64,000 nt of DNA. Source: Phragmites australis. Its lineage: Eukaryota > Streptophyta > Magnoliopsida > Poales > Poaceae. The DNA lies in the NCBI RefSeq assembly GCF_958298935.1, contig NC_084932.1, forward strand, positions 7,977,501-8,041,500, written 5' to 3'. Each line of letters begins with the position of its first letter. Within the stretch, counting starts at the first letter, position 1. The translations under genes and the position numbers were made by a program. The notes beneath the pieces are model-generated. The model saw nothing but the letters and a program-made list of their open reading frames with translations, searched no databases and was not told where the DNA came from. This document shows positions 1 through 12,424 of this stretch, one piece after another.

Positions 1-1290
1 AAAATATGCTAACCAACCTGCTGAAAATGCACAAGCCGATATTTTGACGATCCATGAAGCCTCCTATTGTTCTCTGACTTTCCCAAGATTATTGAAACAC
101 CTTCTGCTGAGAATGAGAAACCTGTAGGCTTACAGGAAGAGCAAAGGTTATTGTAGAAACATCATCCCCCAAATAGAAAAATAATGCAAGAGCAAAATGC
201 TCACTGTATCATTAGAGTTTTATAAGTAATATGTGATAGAGCAGGCATATGCATGATTAACAATTATTATGCCAAGGCAAAAGAATTTAGTAGATTAGAC
301 AAACATAAAATCCCCTACTTCCCCGTAATGCATTTGATATATAACATAGGTTCCCCCTTGCAAATTGAAGTTCTGTAGTTACTGACATATATGTATCAAA
401 GAAGAGCAATATGCACTTGACAGAGAATAATATATTAAAATAGTTTTTCTTTTGCGAAGCTAGGAATTCAGTCACGCCATTATGGCCAAGCATTACAAAT
501 GGTGGACACCTATTGCCACAAATACTGAAATCCCAAAGCAAAACACATAACTATACAGTACATCTAGTTCAAATAAGCTAAGGCATCAATACCAATTCTA
601 TTGGAAACTGCACAGACATTTGTAATATATGATCACTGTACAATAATCTTTAACCTTATATCATGTAAATAATTATGGCTGCAGCACTAATAACAAACAG
701 AGAATAGCAAATGCGGGGGAATTCTTAAAAAAAAAAGCACACAAGGGAAAAATCCATGGTCTGTTCCTAAGGTCTATTGATGCACTGCTATGCTGCTTAT
801 TTACCAATCTTGCAAGGAACTGAATGTATATGCTGTACGAATTCACACATAAAAAACAGAACATCCTATATGCATTCTGAACTTACTTATAATTATCCAC
901 TGACATCACTTTCTCATGTTTGAATCAAATTTATCCTGCCAGCACAGATTAATATTTCTAGGTATGGAGCTTACACACAATGGAAATGAACAAAATGTGC
1001 AAATAATAAAAAGAATGACACCACCACCAAATGATTGCTACAAATGATACTACAGAGGCAAGGGAGTCACTGAAGGAGAATTGGTAATATAATGATGCAC
1101 AATATAATTTTCTGACAACAATAACAGGTACCACTACAGCGTGGAATTTGAACACCTTAATCTGATCATTCACGATAAGAAGGAATGAGGCTCACAATCA
1201 TAGGGGAAACATATATATTAGAATATTGAAAAATAGAACAGATTAAAACTAAAGGTAATATATGACCACATAACTCTGGAGCTGATCATA
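1..1290. other. AT-rich non-coding stretch
   Basis: No recognisable gene, repeat or transposon end was seen. Reading frames here are short and of low-complexity composition. It may be intron or downstream flank of whatever the reading frame at 1291-1704 belongs to. Confidence 0.4.
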
Positions 1291-1704
1291 TTAGTGATGA
1301 TGGACAAAAGAGCTAAATAATGTGATCTGAAAATATGAAGATAGAATTAACATTTCTTCCATCTTAGCTAGCGTCGGCAAGGGAATGTCATCAGGAATCC
1401 TGGTGCTTTCCATATCTGCTGGAGTGAGACATGTTGTATCTACATTTATGTTCTGTTTCTCACGTTCAATGGGGGCTGTCAGAAATCTCAAATATTTGAC
1501 TGTATACTTGAATACATCTATCTGTTCAAACAAGATCACTTTGGGCAAAGATGGCAGAAAGACGGTCTCAAGAAGATTAACTATGAAGCAAACCACTTTG
1601 CAGTACTTAGCCTTCCAAAATTCCGGAGTTCCAAAGGGCTGAGCAAAGTTCATTGTACAAGGAAAAAATTCGAACCATATGACCACGAATTGAGCAAAAT
1701 TCAA
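1291..1704 (-). other. Possible exon of an unrecognised gene
   Basis: A 137-residue minus-strand frame has more balanced amino-acid composition than its surroundings in the middle (roughly residues 25-115, including a run ending in RIPDDIPLPTLAKME). I do not recognise the family and could not identify convincing flanking exons. It could be a true exon, a captured fragment or chance. It lies downstream, on the same strand, of the solitary NACbeta exon but does not resemble the missing part of that protein. Confidence 0.2.
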
Positions 1705-2111
1705 ACCATTCCACTACGTGGCATAAGTCCATAACCAAAGGAGTAAGCACATCACTCGTGCTCATCAAACACAGGATTAAAAGTAGGATTTCTCAACACT
1801 GACATGGAGCTACCGAAGCATTGAACAAAACAACGAATTTCCCCTATAAGAACCAATACTGGATCATAGTCGAGCAGTACACCATGTCTCAGGCATCAGC
1901 TACCTATTTATACTACTGTATAAACAGAAGGCTACTTAAACAATTATCATGCATGTCTGGGCTCTAAAGAAAATAATCCACACTTTTTGTCTGACTACCC
2001 TTGTATTTGCAGGAATGGATGCTTGCACTGCAGGAAAGAAAAAAAACAGCGACACTGTTAGACAAAGAAGAACGTCAATGATCTGTAGAAGTCAACCTGG
2101 CAAGATTTCAC

Positions 2112-2257
2112 CTTTAGGATTCTGCAACTGGATAACAACATCATCCTTGAAAATGCTGACTTCCTCGAGACCAGGAATAGTGTTCACTCTGATTCTTTTC
2201 AAAGTGATTTGAAGCCGCTTGTCATCGGTGGTTGCAGTCTTGTGAACTGCCTTCTTC
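2112..2257 (-). pseudogene. Solitary exon of NAC beta subunit (BTF3)
   Basis: Read on the minus strand, this segment encodes a conserved stretch of the nascent-polypeptide-associated complex beta subunit, a ribosome-associated chaperone component. The frame runs through AVHKTATTDDKRLQ, then KRIRVNTIPGLEEVSIF and KDDVVIQLQNPK. It is bounded by an AG acceptor just above 2257 and a GT donor at 2111-2110, and it stops at NPK, where the plant family (from memory) has an intron. The next expected exon (beginning VQASIAANTW in the family) was not found in the 2 kb downstream, nor was a 5' exon upstream. I therefore read it as a gene fragment with splice sites kept, either captured by a transposon or left from a degraded copy. 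Confidence 0.75.
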
Positions 2258-2328
2258 CTGCCAACATTTTCTCCTCTCCCTCACCCTTCCGCCCCAACCA
2301 ACGCAAGAACAAGAAGCAAGCCATCACC

Positions 2329-2757
2329 ATGGCGCCGCCCTCGCTCTCCGCCTCCCACCTCCTCATCACTGCCTCCCTCCCCAAGCCCTCCTCCCTAAGG
2401 GCGCCCTGTCTACCGCAGCCCAAGCCCCTCCACGCCGCGCTCCTCACCCTCGCCGCTGACGCGCCGGCCCCACCCTCGAGCAGGGCAATGCGCCGGGGAA
2501 GCAACGACGGACCTGGCGAATCCCGGTGGCCAGCGATGGGTCCGGTGACACCGTCGAGGAGGCGACGAGCCGGCGGCGGTGAGAATCCCGGCCATACGAG
2601 CATCGGAGCTGGGAGCTGCGGGCGGCGACTCGTAGAAGAAGAGCCGACTGGCGGCGCATCGGAAGCAAGGATGGAAGGGCGATGCATGTGTCGGGGCGTT
2701 TTGTATTTTTGGAAGGTAAGTAGTGGGTGTTTTATAGTATTTTTAAAGTTAAAATAG
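2329..2757 (+). CDS. Short ORF with transit-peptide-like N-terminus, probably a fragment
   Basis: The ATG lies in a favourable context (CACCATGGCG) and opens a 142-codon frame. The first ~55 residues are rich in Ser, Ala, Leu and Pro with few acidic residues (starts MAPPSLSASHLLITASLPK), like a chloroplast transit peptide. After that it becomes Arg/Gly-rich and runs into AT-rich sequence with no mature domain. A GGTAAG at about 2715 could be a splice donor. It is divergent from, and only ~70 bp from, the NACbeta exon. I read it as the first exon of a broken or captured gene; an expressed chimera cannot be excluded. Confidence 0.25.
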   Translation: MAPPSLSASHLLITASLPKPSSLRAPCLPQPKPLHAALLTLAADAPAPPSSRAMRRGSNDGPGESRWPAMGPVTPSRRRRAGGGENPGHTSIGAGSCGRRLVEEEPTGGASEARMEGRCMCRGVLYFWKVSSGCFIVFLKLK

Positions 2758-3694
2758 GTTAATTTTGCACGAGGAACATTTGGTCAAATCGAGTGGTTAA
2801 TGATGACCATCTGAATCTATCACAACTGATGTATTATATAAAAATATAGATATAGATAAGCATATTAAGTGAAATGTACTTTGCAATTATAAATGCCAGA
2901 AGGTTGTGTTTATGGATCCTTAGAAAATTCTCCAATTATAAATATTTTAATTTAAACTTGTGTTATGGTGTAACTAAATCAGGAAATGCACATGTTCCAA
3001 ATGCGGCCTAAATTAAAGAAAGTTATACTAAACTCATAATAGAAGAATTTTCAGATTTCGTCGTTGCAGCAGCACGAAACTGTCAATTTAATTTAACAAC
3101 AGGTGTCCTTAGTTTTAACTTTTTTTAACTGTTCCTTGGTGTTAACTTCACCGCAAGTTTCTCAGTTAGATACTTTATGTTTATCAATATAATTTTCAGC
3201 TCTTCTGCTTGCTCTTTAAAAAAACTTCACCGTGAGCTGCCTCTTAGATCCTTTTTCCGTCAACGTGGTGTCTTCCGCTTCTGAGGGCGGAGTTAGTCCA
3301 TGTTTGTTTCTTGTTTTGGGTTCTATTTCTGTTGTTGTCAAAAGCCAGAATAAGTGAGGTTTTAGAGAAATAGTTTCTAAGAGGTATAAGTCTGTTTTTA
3401 AGAAAAATGAATTAAATCTGAGAAGCACATTTTTCTGAAAGGCTATGTGCTGCAAATTTTAATGAAGAGCTCAAATTGGAATCTTAACGACGACGAATTA
3501 CTTACGTAGCATATCTCAGGCACAAATTCAAGCAGCAGTCCTGTCAGATCAGAATGAAAAGGTTTCTTCTTTCTTCCACCCCTCGATAATTTACAAGCAC
3601 GGCACGTTCAGACTCTCACATTTTCCCCCGTAAAATTAAACACAGCAGCACATCCGGTCGGACCGCACCCCATGCACGCCGCTGACGGCGGGCC
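2758..3694. other. AT-rich spacer and LHCB5 3' flank
   Basis: No gene was seen. The last ~150 bases before 3695 should hold the LHCB5 3' UTR, which reads leftwards. Confidence 0.4.
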
Positions 3695-5372
<1,678 letters not shown>

Positions 5373-5454
5373 TGCCGCAGACCCACAATTCAGAGGGAAG
5401 ATTTGCAGCAGGACGGGGAGGCTGATGGCGTTTGTGGAGGGAAAGGCTTGCTAG

Positions 5455-5460
5455 TTTAAA
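5455..5460 (-). promoter_or_regulatory. TATA-like box of LHCB5
   Basis: A TTTAAA sits about 83 bases upstream of the LHCB5 ATG, a plausible TATA position for a ~50-base 5' UTR. Further upstream on the same strand are a CCAAT motif (about 5524-5530) and a GATA-type motif (about 5547-5552), both common in light-regulated antenna promoters. Assignment is by position only. Confidence 0.4.
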
Positions 5461-5639
5461 TGGATGGACATGAGGGTTGGAGGATGCGGTGGGCCCGGCC
5501 AAGATTTGGTCACCGTAGCTGCCATTGGCTGAGCACTCAGGAGGGCTATCTGTTGCCTGGGTCTGATTGGGCAGGCTGTGCTGACTTGGCAGATGAGGGT
5601 GCTGATGTGGCAACTTTAGGGCCTCTGGTGAACTCATTT

Positions 5640-6093
5640 GCCAGTAGGGACCCAATGGTCCAAGCATGATAGATGGAGACAGAGGGAGAACCAACCAGAG
5701 AGAGAAAAAACCAAGACAAACAATTTCGGGCCACACACTGATACCAAGAGGGTGATGAACACACAGATGACACGCCAGAGTTCATCTGACGCTCATAGCA
5801 TCAATTCGTCCACAAATTTAACATCCGTGATGAGCAACCAAGTAACAGGACATTACCCAGCACGGTGGCATGTAACTAATATAACGGCCAGAAATGAACG
5901 GACCCGTTTCAGGATCCTACTTAAATGCAAACCTTCAAACTGATGAACAAAGAGAATGCTATGTGATGCAACAGTCTGCATTCTAGAGCTAAGTGCTACT
6001 GCCTGTTCAAGATAAATGCTGCTTGTAATCTTCACTTGATAGTTGATACACAGTTCATGACAGCTAATAGCGACAATGATGCGGTGGTGCAGC
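5640..6093. other. Intergenic sequence upstream of LHCB5
   Basis: I saw no gene or transposon ends. The right portion would be the 3' UTR of the putative exon ending at 6094. Confidence 0.3.
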
Positions 6094-6184
6094 TCAACGC
6101 CATTTTTCAATCCCGTTTGATGTTGCTGTCACAAGCTTCTTGGTGTTTATAACCAGCTCGTCGAACAAAGCAACAACAGTGTCC
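6094..6184 (-). CDS. Possible terminal exon of an unrecognised gene
   Basis: On the minus strand a pyrimidine-rich tract ending CTATTCCAG is followed by a 30-codon frame (DTVVALFDELVINTKKLVTA... ending in GIEKWR) and a TGA. The composition looks like real protein. About 0.5 kb upstream on the same strand (about 6600-6720) lies another protein-like stretch (EKFYNLVDELTSFLQTGADS) that could be a preceding exon, though its splice sites are unclear. I do not recognise the family. It could be the end of a host gene transcribed toward LHCB5, or a remnant. Confidence 0.3.
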
Positions 6185-6889
6185 CTGGAATAGAGAAGAG
6201 GAAGAAAGGATGAGCAACATTGCACAACAATAGGCTGATATTTTACTAGCAAACTGGTCAAGTTCTGTTCAGACATCAGAACATTCTGAGAAAGGATTGA
6301 GGGGAAAATAAAAAATAGGCTGAAAAAGAATAGGAGTTTTTCTTCTCAGCAGAAAGCAATAATTTTGAAACTAATTTAGTATAGCTTGGATGTTCAAGAT
6401 TTTGAAGATAACAGTAATAGTTCCGTACTGCTTCTTTAAGATATTGAACAATACCATATTACCATGACAATAGAATGTGGATTAGCTAGGAAGAAGTTCC
6501 TATTTTTGTTATTTTCAGGCAAGCGGTTATTGTTACTATAAATCCATATTCACAATACTATACTCTGGGCGTCAGAATATCTCGGTACTTTGTTGTTAAG
6601 TGTTAACATCTGACAGGAACAGCCGAACAGGGTTGTGAAGACTGAAGAATCTGCACCAGTCTGCAGAAAACTAGTCAATTCATCGACTAGGTTGTAGAAC
6701 TTCTCTAGGCAATTTACACCAAGTTAGGCAGGCCTTATATGGATGATTCTCTATGGCATTGTCTTATTGGACACTGCACATAAAGACACTGCTACACGAA
6801 ATTCAGTGAGGAACCTCATGTCGTGTACGGTATTAGTTACTATAGAAAGTAAGGAATCAACCAGAAAGAAAAAGGGCAGCGGCTGATTG

Positions 6890-7240
6890 GAGATATGTCG
6901 GTTGTGGTAATTTTAGGAGATAAATAGGATTTGGAAGTCAAGATAGTTAGGCATAAGATAGGAAAGTCAGAATAGAAAAGATTGGAGAGTTGGATTCGGT
7001 TAGAGTTGGTTTAGGAATTAAGTTAGTTTCGGTAGAAAAGAATAAAAGAATTGTAATCGTTTGGAGTTAGAGGTAGAGTTGGAATAGGTTAAGTTAGATG
7101 GAATTGTTAAGGCTATGTTCTATATATAAAGAGCAACCGGTACTGTTTTGGAAACAAGCCAGAAGAATTAATCTTGTCTTCTCTAATATTGTAAATCTCT
7201 CTCATCTATAGTTTAATCTCCCATCCCTAGTAGCAGACAC
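6890..7240 (+). mobile_element. LTR-like block (possible solo LTR)
   Basis: The stretch has the texture of an LTR: a purine-rich left part (many GGAGTTAG/GGTTAG repeats), a TATA-like CTATATATAAAGAG at about 7119, and a pyrimidine-rich R/U5-like end. I could not find matching target duplications or a primer-binding site, so ends are approximate. A promoter-like AT-rich region is the alternative. Confidence 0.25.
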
Positions 7241-8205
7241 CATCCGAATATCCTCCTGACAAATGTTTATCCACCATTATGATCTTAGTATCATAACACT
7301 CATCTATGTAGTTTTTTGCATTTGAGGTAGATACTTTCCCTAGACCTTTTTTTGTGTTTAAGACTTCAGGTGGTTGATACTTTGATTTACATACTCCCCT
7401 CTGTACAGAAATAGTATGGCATTTTGGAGAAGATACAGTCCAAAGCGCCAAACATTTACGATTAATAAGAGCATTATAATGACCAAGTGACCATAGTACA
7501 AATATAATTGTCATCAAACTTTCATTGCGGTGCATATGCATAGTTCATATAAATGAATGGGACAAATCAGTCAATCTACATGGTACACTTCAATACTACT
7601 CAAAGTTCCAATTATTTTAGGTTTTTGCTGCTTTTCTGCTTGTATTTTCAGTTGGCTACTGAGCCTTTTCAGGTTAATCAGTTTATTAAGCTGAAAATAT
7701 TCTCACCATGACTTCTAGATTGCACGACACATACAGAGACAAGGACAGGGGTGACGATACAATAGCGCAAAGCTCTGTAAAAAAAATTACAGTTGAGGGT
7801 ATCATGGTTTATTGATATATTTGAACTCCACTTTATTGACCGAAGTACAGAACGTGGCGTTTGACTATGCAATATTAATTTCAATTAAAACTGGAAACTT
7901 AGAATATATTTTCTTTTTTGAGTGAGCAGACCATATATCGAACAGAGTTACTGGCACATGATTATTGAATCTTACAACAACAAAGCATTTATCCCAAGCA
8001 AACTGATGTAGGTTAGAGATGAAATCCATAAGATCCAATTAAAAAGATGATAAGAAAATAATAATAATAAATATACTAGTAATGATTATTGAATCTTATA
8101 TTTACAAAATCATTCTTGAAGACTTGAATTAAGACTTTGTGGAAACTAGCTACAGCACAATACATTTAGGAAAAAAAAGAAAAGAAAATTACTATTATTG
8201 CAGAC
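7241..8205. other. AT-rich stretch without recognised genes
   Basis: Reading frames are short and low-complexity. A small AAT microsatellite lies at about 8057-8072. Nothing else was recognised. Confidence 0.35.
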
Positions 8206-8208
8206 TTA

Positions 8209-8487
8209 GACCATCTCCAACCATATTCCCTTCCTTTCGTTCCTTTCGTTCCTTTCCTGATTCACTTTCCTGTTCTCATTCTCTTTTTTTCCCCTTATCT
8301 CCAATAGCTTCCTTTCCAGAGGAATCGTGAAAAAAAAAGAGAGAGAATTCTCCGTCCTGAAAGGAATGATCTTGAGAATCTCTTCGTAACGAAAACTATG
8401 AAAAAAAATTATTAAAACGTTGAAGGGAAAAAAAAATCCTTTCATGAAGAGAATCTAGACCCTGAAAGGAAACCTTTAGGGTTGGTC
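8209..8487. mobile_element. MITE, Tourist-like (TTA target duplication)
   Basis: A 279-bp element is flanked by TTA at 8206-8208 and 8488-8490, the target duplication typical of PIF/Harbinger (Tourist) elements. Its left end GACCATCTCCAACC and right end AGGGTTGGTC are imperfect inverted repeats (shared GACCA). The interior is pyrimidine-rich on the left and purine-rich on the right, so it could fold into an imperfect hairpin. It contains the tandem TTCCTTTCG at about 8230. There is no coding capacity. Confidence 0.5.
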
Positions 8488-8885
8488 TTAGGACATTAGC
8501 TACAGTGCACATGGTAACACCACGAATCAAAACAAACAAATAACGCCAATTTTTTCTCCATGTCCACGTTATACTTACGTAGGCAGATGTGGAGCTTCCT
8601 GGAACATTTTGCCAACATTAGTCTTTTGTTTTCATCATATGCGATTCCTTTTCCCAAGCCATAACCAAAGAGAAATTTTACAATTATCTCGAAGTAACTT
8701 GGCTCATCCATTTTTTATCGAACGGTCCAAATTACTTAGAATATTACATATTCTCTAGAGGTACTATATGTAGTATACAAGACGAGTATATATAGTATAA
8801 GGATATTTTTTAAAAAAAAGAAATGACGAAAAGCGGAGCCGGCGTGGTAGAGTTGCTGCCCTCGGTGCCGGGCATGTTGGCAGAA

Positions 8886-9173
8886 GTGGGCAACGGCTGC
8901 AACACTCCTCCTAGGGTGGCTGGCAAGGTGGATGACGATGGGGCTAGAGCCACAGGTGACGGTGGTGAGCTCAGGGTGGTTGTAGGAGCATACATAGGAG
9001 CCGAACCTGCTCAGGATGGAGCCGTGGTCGGGGACGGCAGCTGCGGCACCCCTCGTAGGGTGATCGGCGAGGTGGACGGCGATAGGGCTAGAGCTGCGGA
9101 CGACGGTGGTGAGCTCGGGTTGGTTGTAGGAACAGACACAGGAGCTGAACCTGCCGGGGTGGTGCCAAGGTCG
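8886..9173 (+). repeat. Two 144-bp tandem units in an open frame
   Basis: The frame 8823-9212 (129 residues) contains two copies of a ~48-residue unit. Unit one has PPRVAGKVDDDGARA, DGGEL and GAEPA; unit two has PRRVIGEVDGDRARA, DGGEL and GAEPA at a constant 48-residue offset. DNA identity is high, so this is a 144-bp tandem duplication. The Gly/Ala/Asp-rich frame is unlike any family I know; it may be a degenerate transposon or gene fragment. Confidence 0.6.
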
Positions 9174-9516
9174 GGGGCGGCAACTGCAGCTCCAACCCCA
9201 TGCCTAAAGTGACTCTAGGAAATCCATAGCCTAATCCTGCACCTAAAACAATCATGGAAGAAAACATAAGTGTGCAGGCACAGTCATACAACATTCATGA
9301 AGAAAACACAGTTGTATAAACATCTTTCTATTGCGCGCACGCGAGGGAGGGTGGGTGGGGGATTGGGGTAGTATACAAGACTTCACCAGGATTCTTATTT
9401 ACATGAAGGCCCCCATAAATGCTTTTTTGACTAATCTAGATACGTCATACATACTTAGTTTTGAGATATGATTTATGCATATTTTTGCAACAAGACCCAG
9501 TTAATATGTACGTACA

Positions 9517-9630
9517 GGTATGAATTTCTGGAGTTCATGATCCTTGAGATCTTATTTATCTTTCACCCTTTGCACAAGCTAAGTGAGCCCTTCATCCCCT
9601 CCAAATTTCAATTTGAACAACAAAGCCATC
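9517..9630 (+). repeat. Imperfect direct repeat, left copy
   Basis: This segment (GTATGAATTTCTGGAGTTCA and following ~110 bases) matches 12690-12805 (GTATGGATTTCTTGAGTTTG...) at roughly three bases in four. The two copies flank element E, but neither touches its ends. Confidence 0.5.
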
Positions 9631-9684
9631 ATATCTTTCACACAAACTTCCAAATCTTTAGTTGTACACTCACTTGATGTTATC

Positions 9685-9801
9685 TATTAGGAATATCAAC
9701 TTATATTCAATGATAGCCCATCTAAGTAATATATATAGTACAAAAGAAAAATCATAAACTAGGAGATTATAACAATACCCTTAACTATTATACTCTTAAC
9801 A
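9685..9801 (-). repeat. Element E, 3' LTR
   Basis: Left terminal repeat of E, ending TACTCTTAACA on the plus strand. It is preceded by TTATC. Confidence 0.4.
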
Positions 9802-9872
9802 GTCCTCTCAAATGCAAGACGTATACAATAGCGTTGTATTTAAAAGATGTGACACTAAATAATAAACTTAGA

Positions 9873-10110
9873 CTAATACATCCAAAAACTTACCTCTTCA
9901 AAGACATCGTAGTGTGGAGTCTTATAATCCTGTTGAATAAAATCGAATAGTGCATAGCAAAGCACAAGAGTAGAGTCATAATGATGATAATAAAAGAATG
10001 CTCTTTGATAAAATATCGTAACAAAGCAATGGTAAGTAATAAGATGGCAAACGAAAATTATCATTAGAGCTGCAGAAAAACCAAGATGACACCAGAATAC
10101 CTTAGACCAA
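9873..10110 (-). other. Exon-like piece inside element E
   Basis: On the minus strand a TTTTTCTGCAG acceptor near 10075 is followed by an open stretch (…YHHYDSTLVLCYALFDFIQQ and on) that ends DVFEE at a GGTAAGT donor near 9890. The presence of splice signals suggests genomic rather than mRNA-derived cargo. The protein is not recognised. Confidence 0.2.
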
Positions 10111-10439
10111 GATAACGAGTAGCAAGATAACAAACAAAATTGACAGTAACACTACGAAAAGATCTAGATGGCTAAGTTGTAATAATAATAATAGAAAAAA
10201 AACCGACTAATTGACGAAGAAATATACAAACTCGTATGGTATAGATGAACTTAAAAAGACATTAGACTTGAATGTGAATATAGCAAAAAAGCAAAGCTTG
10301 TAATACGAGACTAAGACACACTAAAACTAGACGTTAAGAAGCCAACATATGCTAATGCTACCAGCAGCAGCACATAGACAATAGCAGGAGTAGAATAAAT
10401 GCTAAAGCTAGACATAAAAGCACCAAACAAAAAGACTAT

Positions 10440-11293
10440 CATAGCCTAGCACAGTAGCAGCATGAAAGACTTGGCCCCAAAAGCCTGAGGATAATACGCC
10501 ATGAACCTGCCGTAGCTTGTCCCCTCCACTGCCACGATGCCTGGGGACTGTAGCGTGGAGGATGCCGAGGAGAGCAGCGTAAGGCTCCGCATGAGCGTGT
10601 GGAGGTCCTGGCGCACGGGATGCCGTTGGATAGCAGCAAGCGGAAGAGGACCCACCGGCCGGGCGGAGTAGCCGGATCTGCATGGCGGGGGGGAGGCCAT
10701 GCGGTGGGGCAGCGTAGATGCAGCGAGGCCTGCGCGAGCCGGCTGTGGCCGCTAGCAGATCCGGCTGGGCGCGGGCCATGCGAAACGGCGGACGGCACGA
10801 CGCGGTGCGGGAGTCTGGTGCGGCGCGCGGATCTCGGTGAAGACCGGCGGAGGGGCGCCCAACGGGAGGAGCGGGTGCGAACGACGGGGAAGCCGCGAGG
10901 CCCGTGGCGCGGGGGAGGCCAGTGGGCGGACGGAGCCAGCTGCCAGCAGAGGTGTCGGGCGGCCGAAGATGGTGGCGAGCGGAGGAGCCAGCCAGCGCGT
11001 GGAGCGGGATCGGGGTGGGACAGACGTGGATCCGGCCCGATCGGACCGGCGGCGGACGGATCTAGCCGGGGCAAGCCAGCCTGGCGCGCTTGGAGGAGGT
11101 GAATCCGGTCGATCGGCCCGACGACGAACGAAGGGAGCTGGCGGCTGACGAATCCAGCTGGGGCAAGCGACCCGGCGCGCCGGAGGTGGTGGAGACCAGG
11201 GTAGGCCGCCGGATCTCTGTGCGTGGAGGTCAGTACGAGAGCAGAGACGGGCGGGTGAGTGGGCGACTGGAAGAGGAGCTGGCGGGGAGGGAG
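10440..11293 (-). other. GC-rich gene-like cargo of element E
   Basis: About 850 bases are strongly GC-rich in an otherwise AT-rich neighbourhood. Long frames are open in several phases on both strands, which GC-rich low-complexity sequence produces by itself, so no single CDS can be trusted. It resembles the 5' UTR/first exon of a grass gene read on the minus strand. I infer capture by E; the donor gene is not recognised. Confidence 0.35.
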
Positions 11294-12357
11294 CACGGTT
11301 AACCGCGATCGAAAATTTTAAAAAAAATCGGATAAAATTTATTTGGTAAAATTTAAAATTTGAAAAAAAAATCACAATTTTAGCCGTTCGGTAACCGGTC
11401 GGCCGGTTACCAAGCGGTTTTTGCGATTTATCAAATGGTTTTCTCGAATTTTTCGTATTATCGGTAACCGCTCGGTTTTCTCGGTAACCGATCGGTTTTC
11501 TCGATTTTCAGTGAAGTTCAACAAAAAAATCCAAAAATTATCTCAATTTTGTAAAATCAATAACTAATTTATCTGAGCTTCAAAACAAGTGAATTTTTTT
11601 TGTTGGTTTTCTTGTAACAAGATCTATATGATAAAAGTATTTATACTCATAAAAAAGTTCAAAATTTTCTGTGAGAAATTGTATTTGTTAAACCAAGTTA
11701 AATGCATAGTTTACTCTTTGCTAATCCAAAAATCATGAAACTAATTTTGTTAGCCTTCTTATATGGTCATATGTCTTTTAAAAATAAATGAACTCATGAA
11801 TTAGTTATTGTAACATGCATGATTGTGTAAATGTGTTGCGACTAGATTAATTCATAACTGACCCATCACACCTCAAAAATTTGTGAAACCACTTTCATTA
11901 GCTTATTTATACTATGATTTACGTAGAAAAATAATAGTAGACATGAAAAAGTTAATTACAGTGCTGTTTTTTAACATATTCACTTTATGTTTGTGAACTT
12001 TGTAAAAATCATAGAGAAATTAATAAAACTCTAAATAAAGTGAAATCAATTTTAAAGATCCTCTTAAAATACGTTTTACACAAGAAAAATATGTGTTTAC
12101 ATGTTAAACTTTTCCTTAACATGAGTTAATAACTGAGCCGCACGCTTCAATTTTTTTTTAATTTTTTTTCAAACTTCCTCCCTATAGAATACGATGCAAA
12201 TGACATTATTTTTGAAAAAAAAAAATTCACAGAAGTTCTTAGAATTGTGTCTAGTTTTTATGATTTTTTTGATTTTTTTATTTTTTTTAATTCAAATTCA
12301 GTTACCGTTCGGTTTTTGAAACTGAACCGGACTGAGAAGGTCGGTTTTTTAACCCTG
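11294..12357. mobile_element. Non-autonomous hAT element with perfect 8-bp target duplication
   Basis: GGAGGGAG is present at 11286-11293 and again at 12358-12365. The element begins CACGGTTAACCG and ends (read inward from the other strand) CAGGGTTAAAAAACCG, so the termini match CA(C/G)GGTTAA; an 8-bp duplication with CAGGG-type ends is the hAT signature. The 1064-bp interior is AT-rich with no transposase. The left subterminal zone holds repeated CGGTAACCG/TCGGTTTTCTCG motifs (11380-11510), including the inverted pair GGTAACCGG...CCGGTTACC, and the right subterminal zone repeats GTTACCGTTCGG. It was mobilised in trans by an autonomous hAT (inference). Confidence 0.85.
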
Positions 12358-12424
12358 GGAGGGAGAAACTGATAGGATGGGTAGAATAGTTATGGATCGC
12401 GATGAGTTGCGGCGTCTAAAAGAA

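Noticed and set aside
6890..7240. A confident solo LTR call
   Set aside because: The texture fits an LTR, but no TG...CA boundaries with matching 5-bp duplications could be found, so it is listed only as a low-confidence feature.
10439..11296. 285-codon minus-strand frame (and overlapping 207- and 167-codon frames) as a protein gene
   Set aside because: Long frames are open in several phases on both strands because the segment is GC-rich. Composition is Pro/Arg/Ser-rich low complexity with no domain, so no single frame can be trusted.
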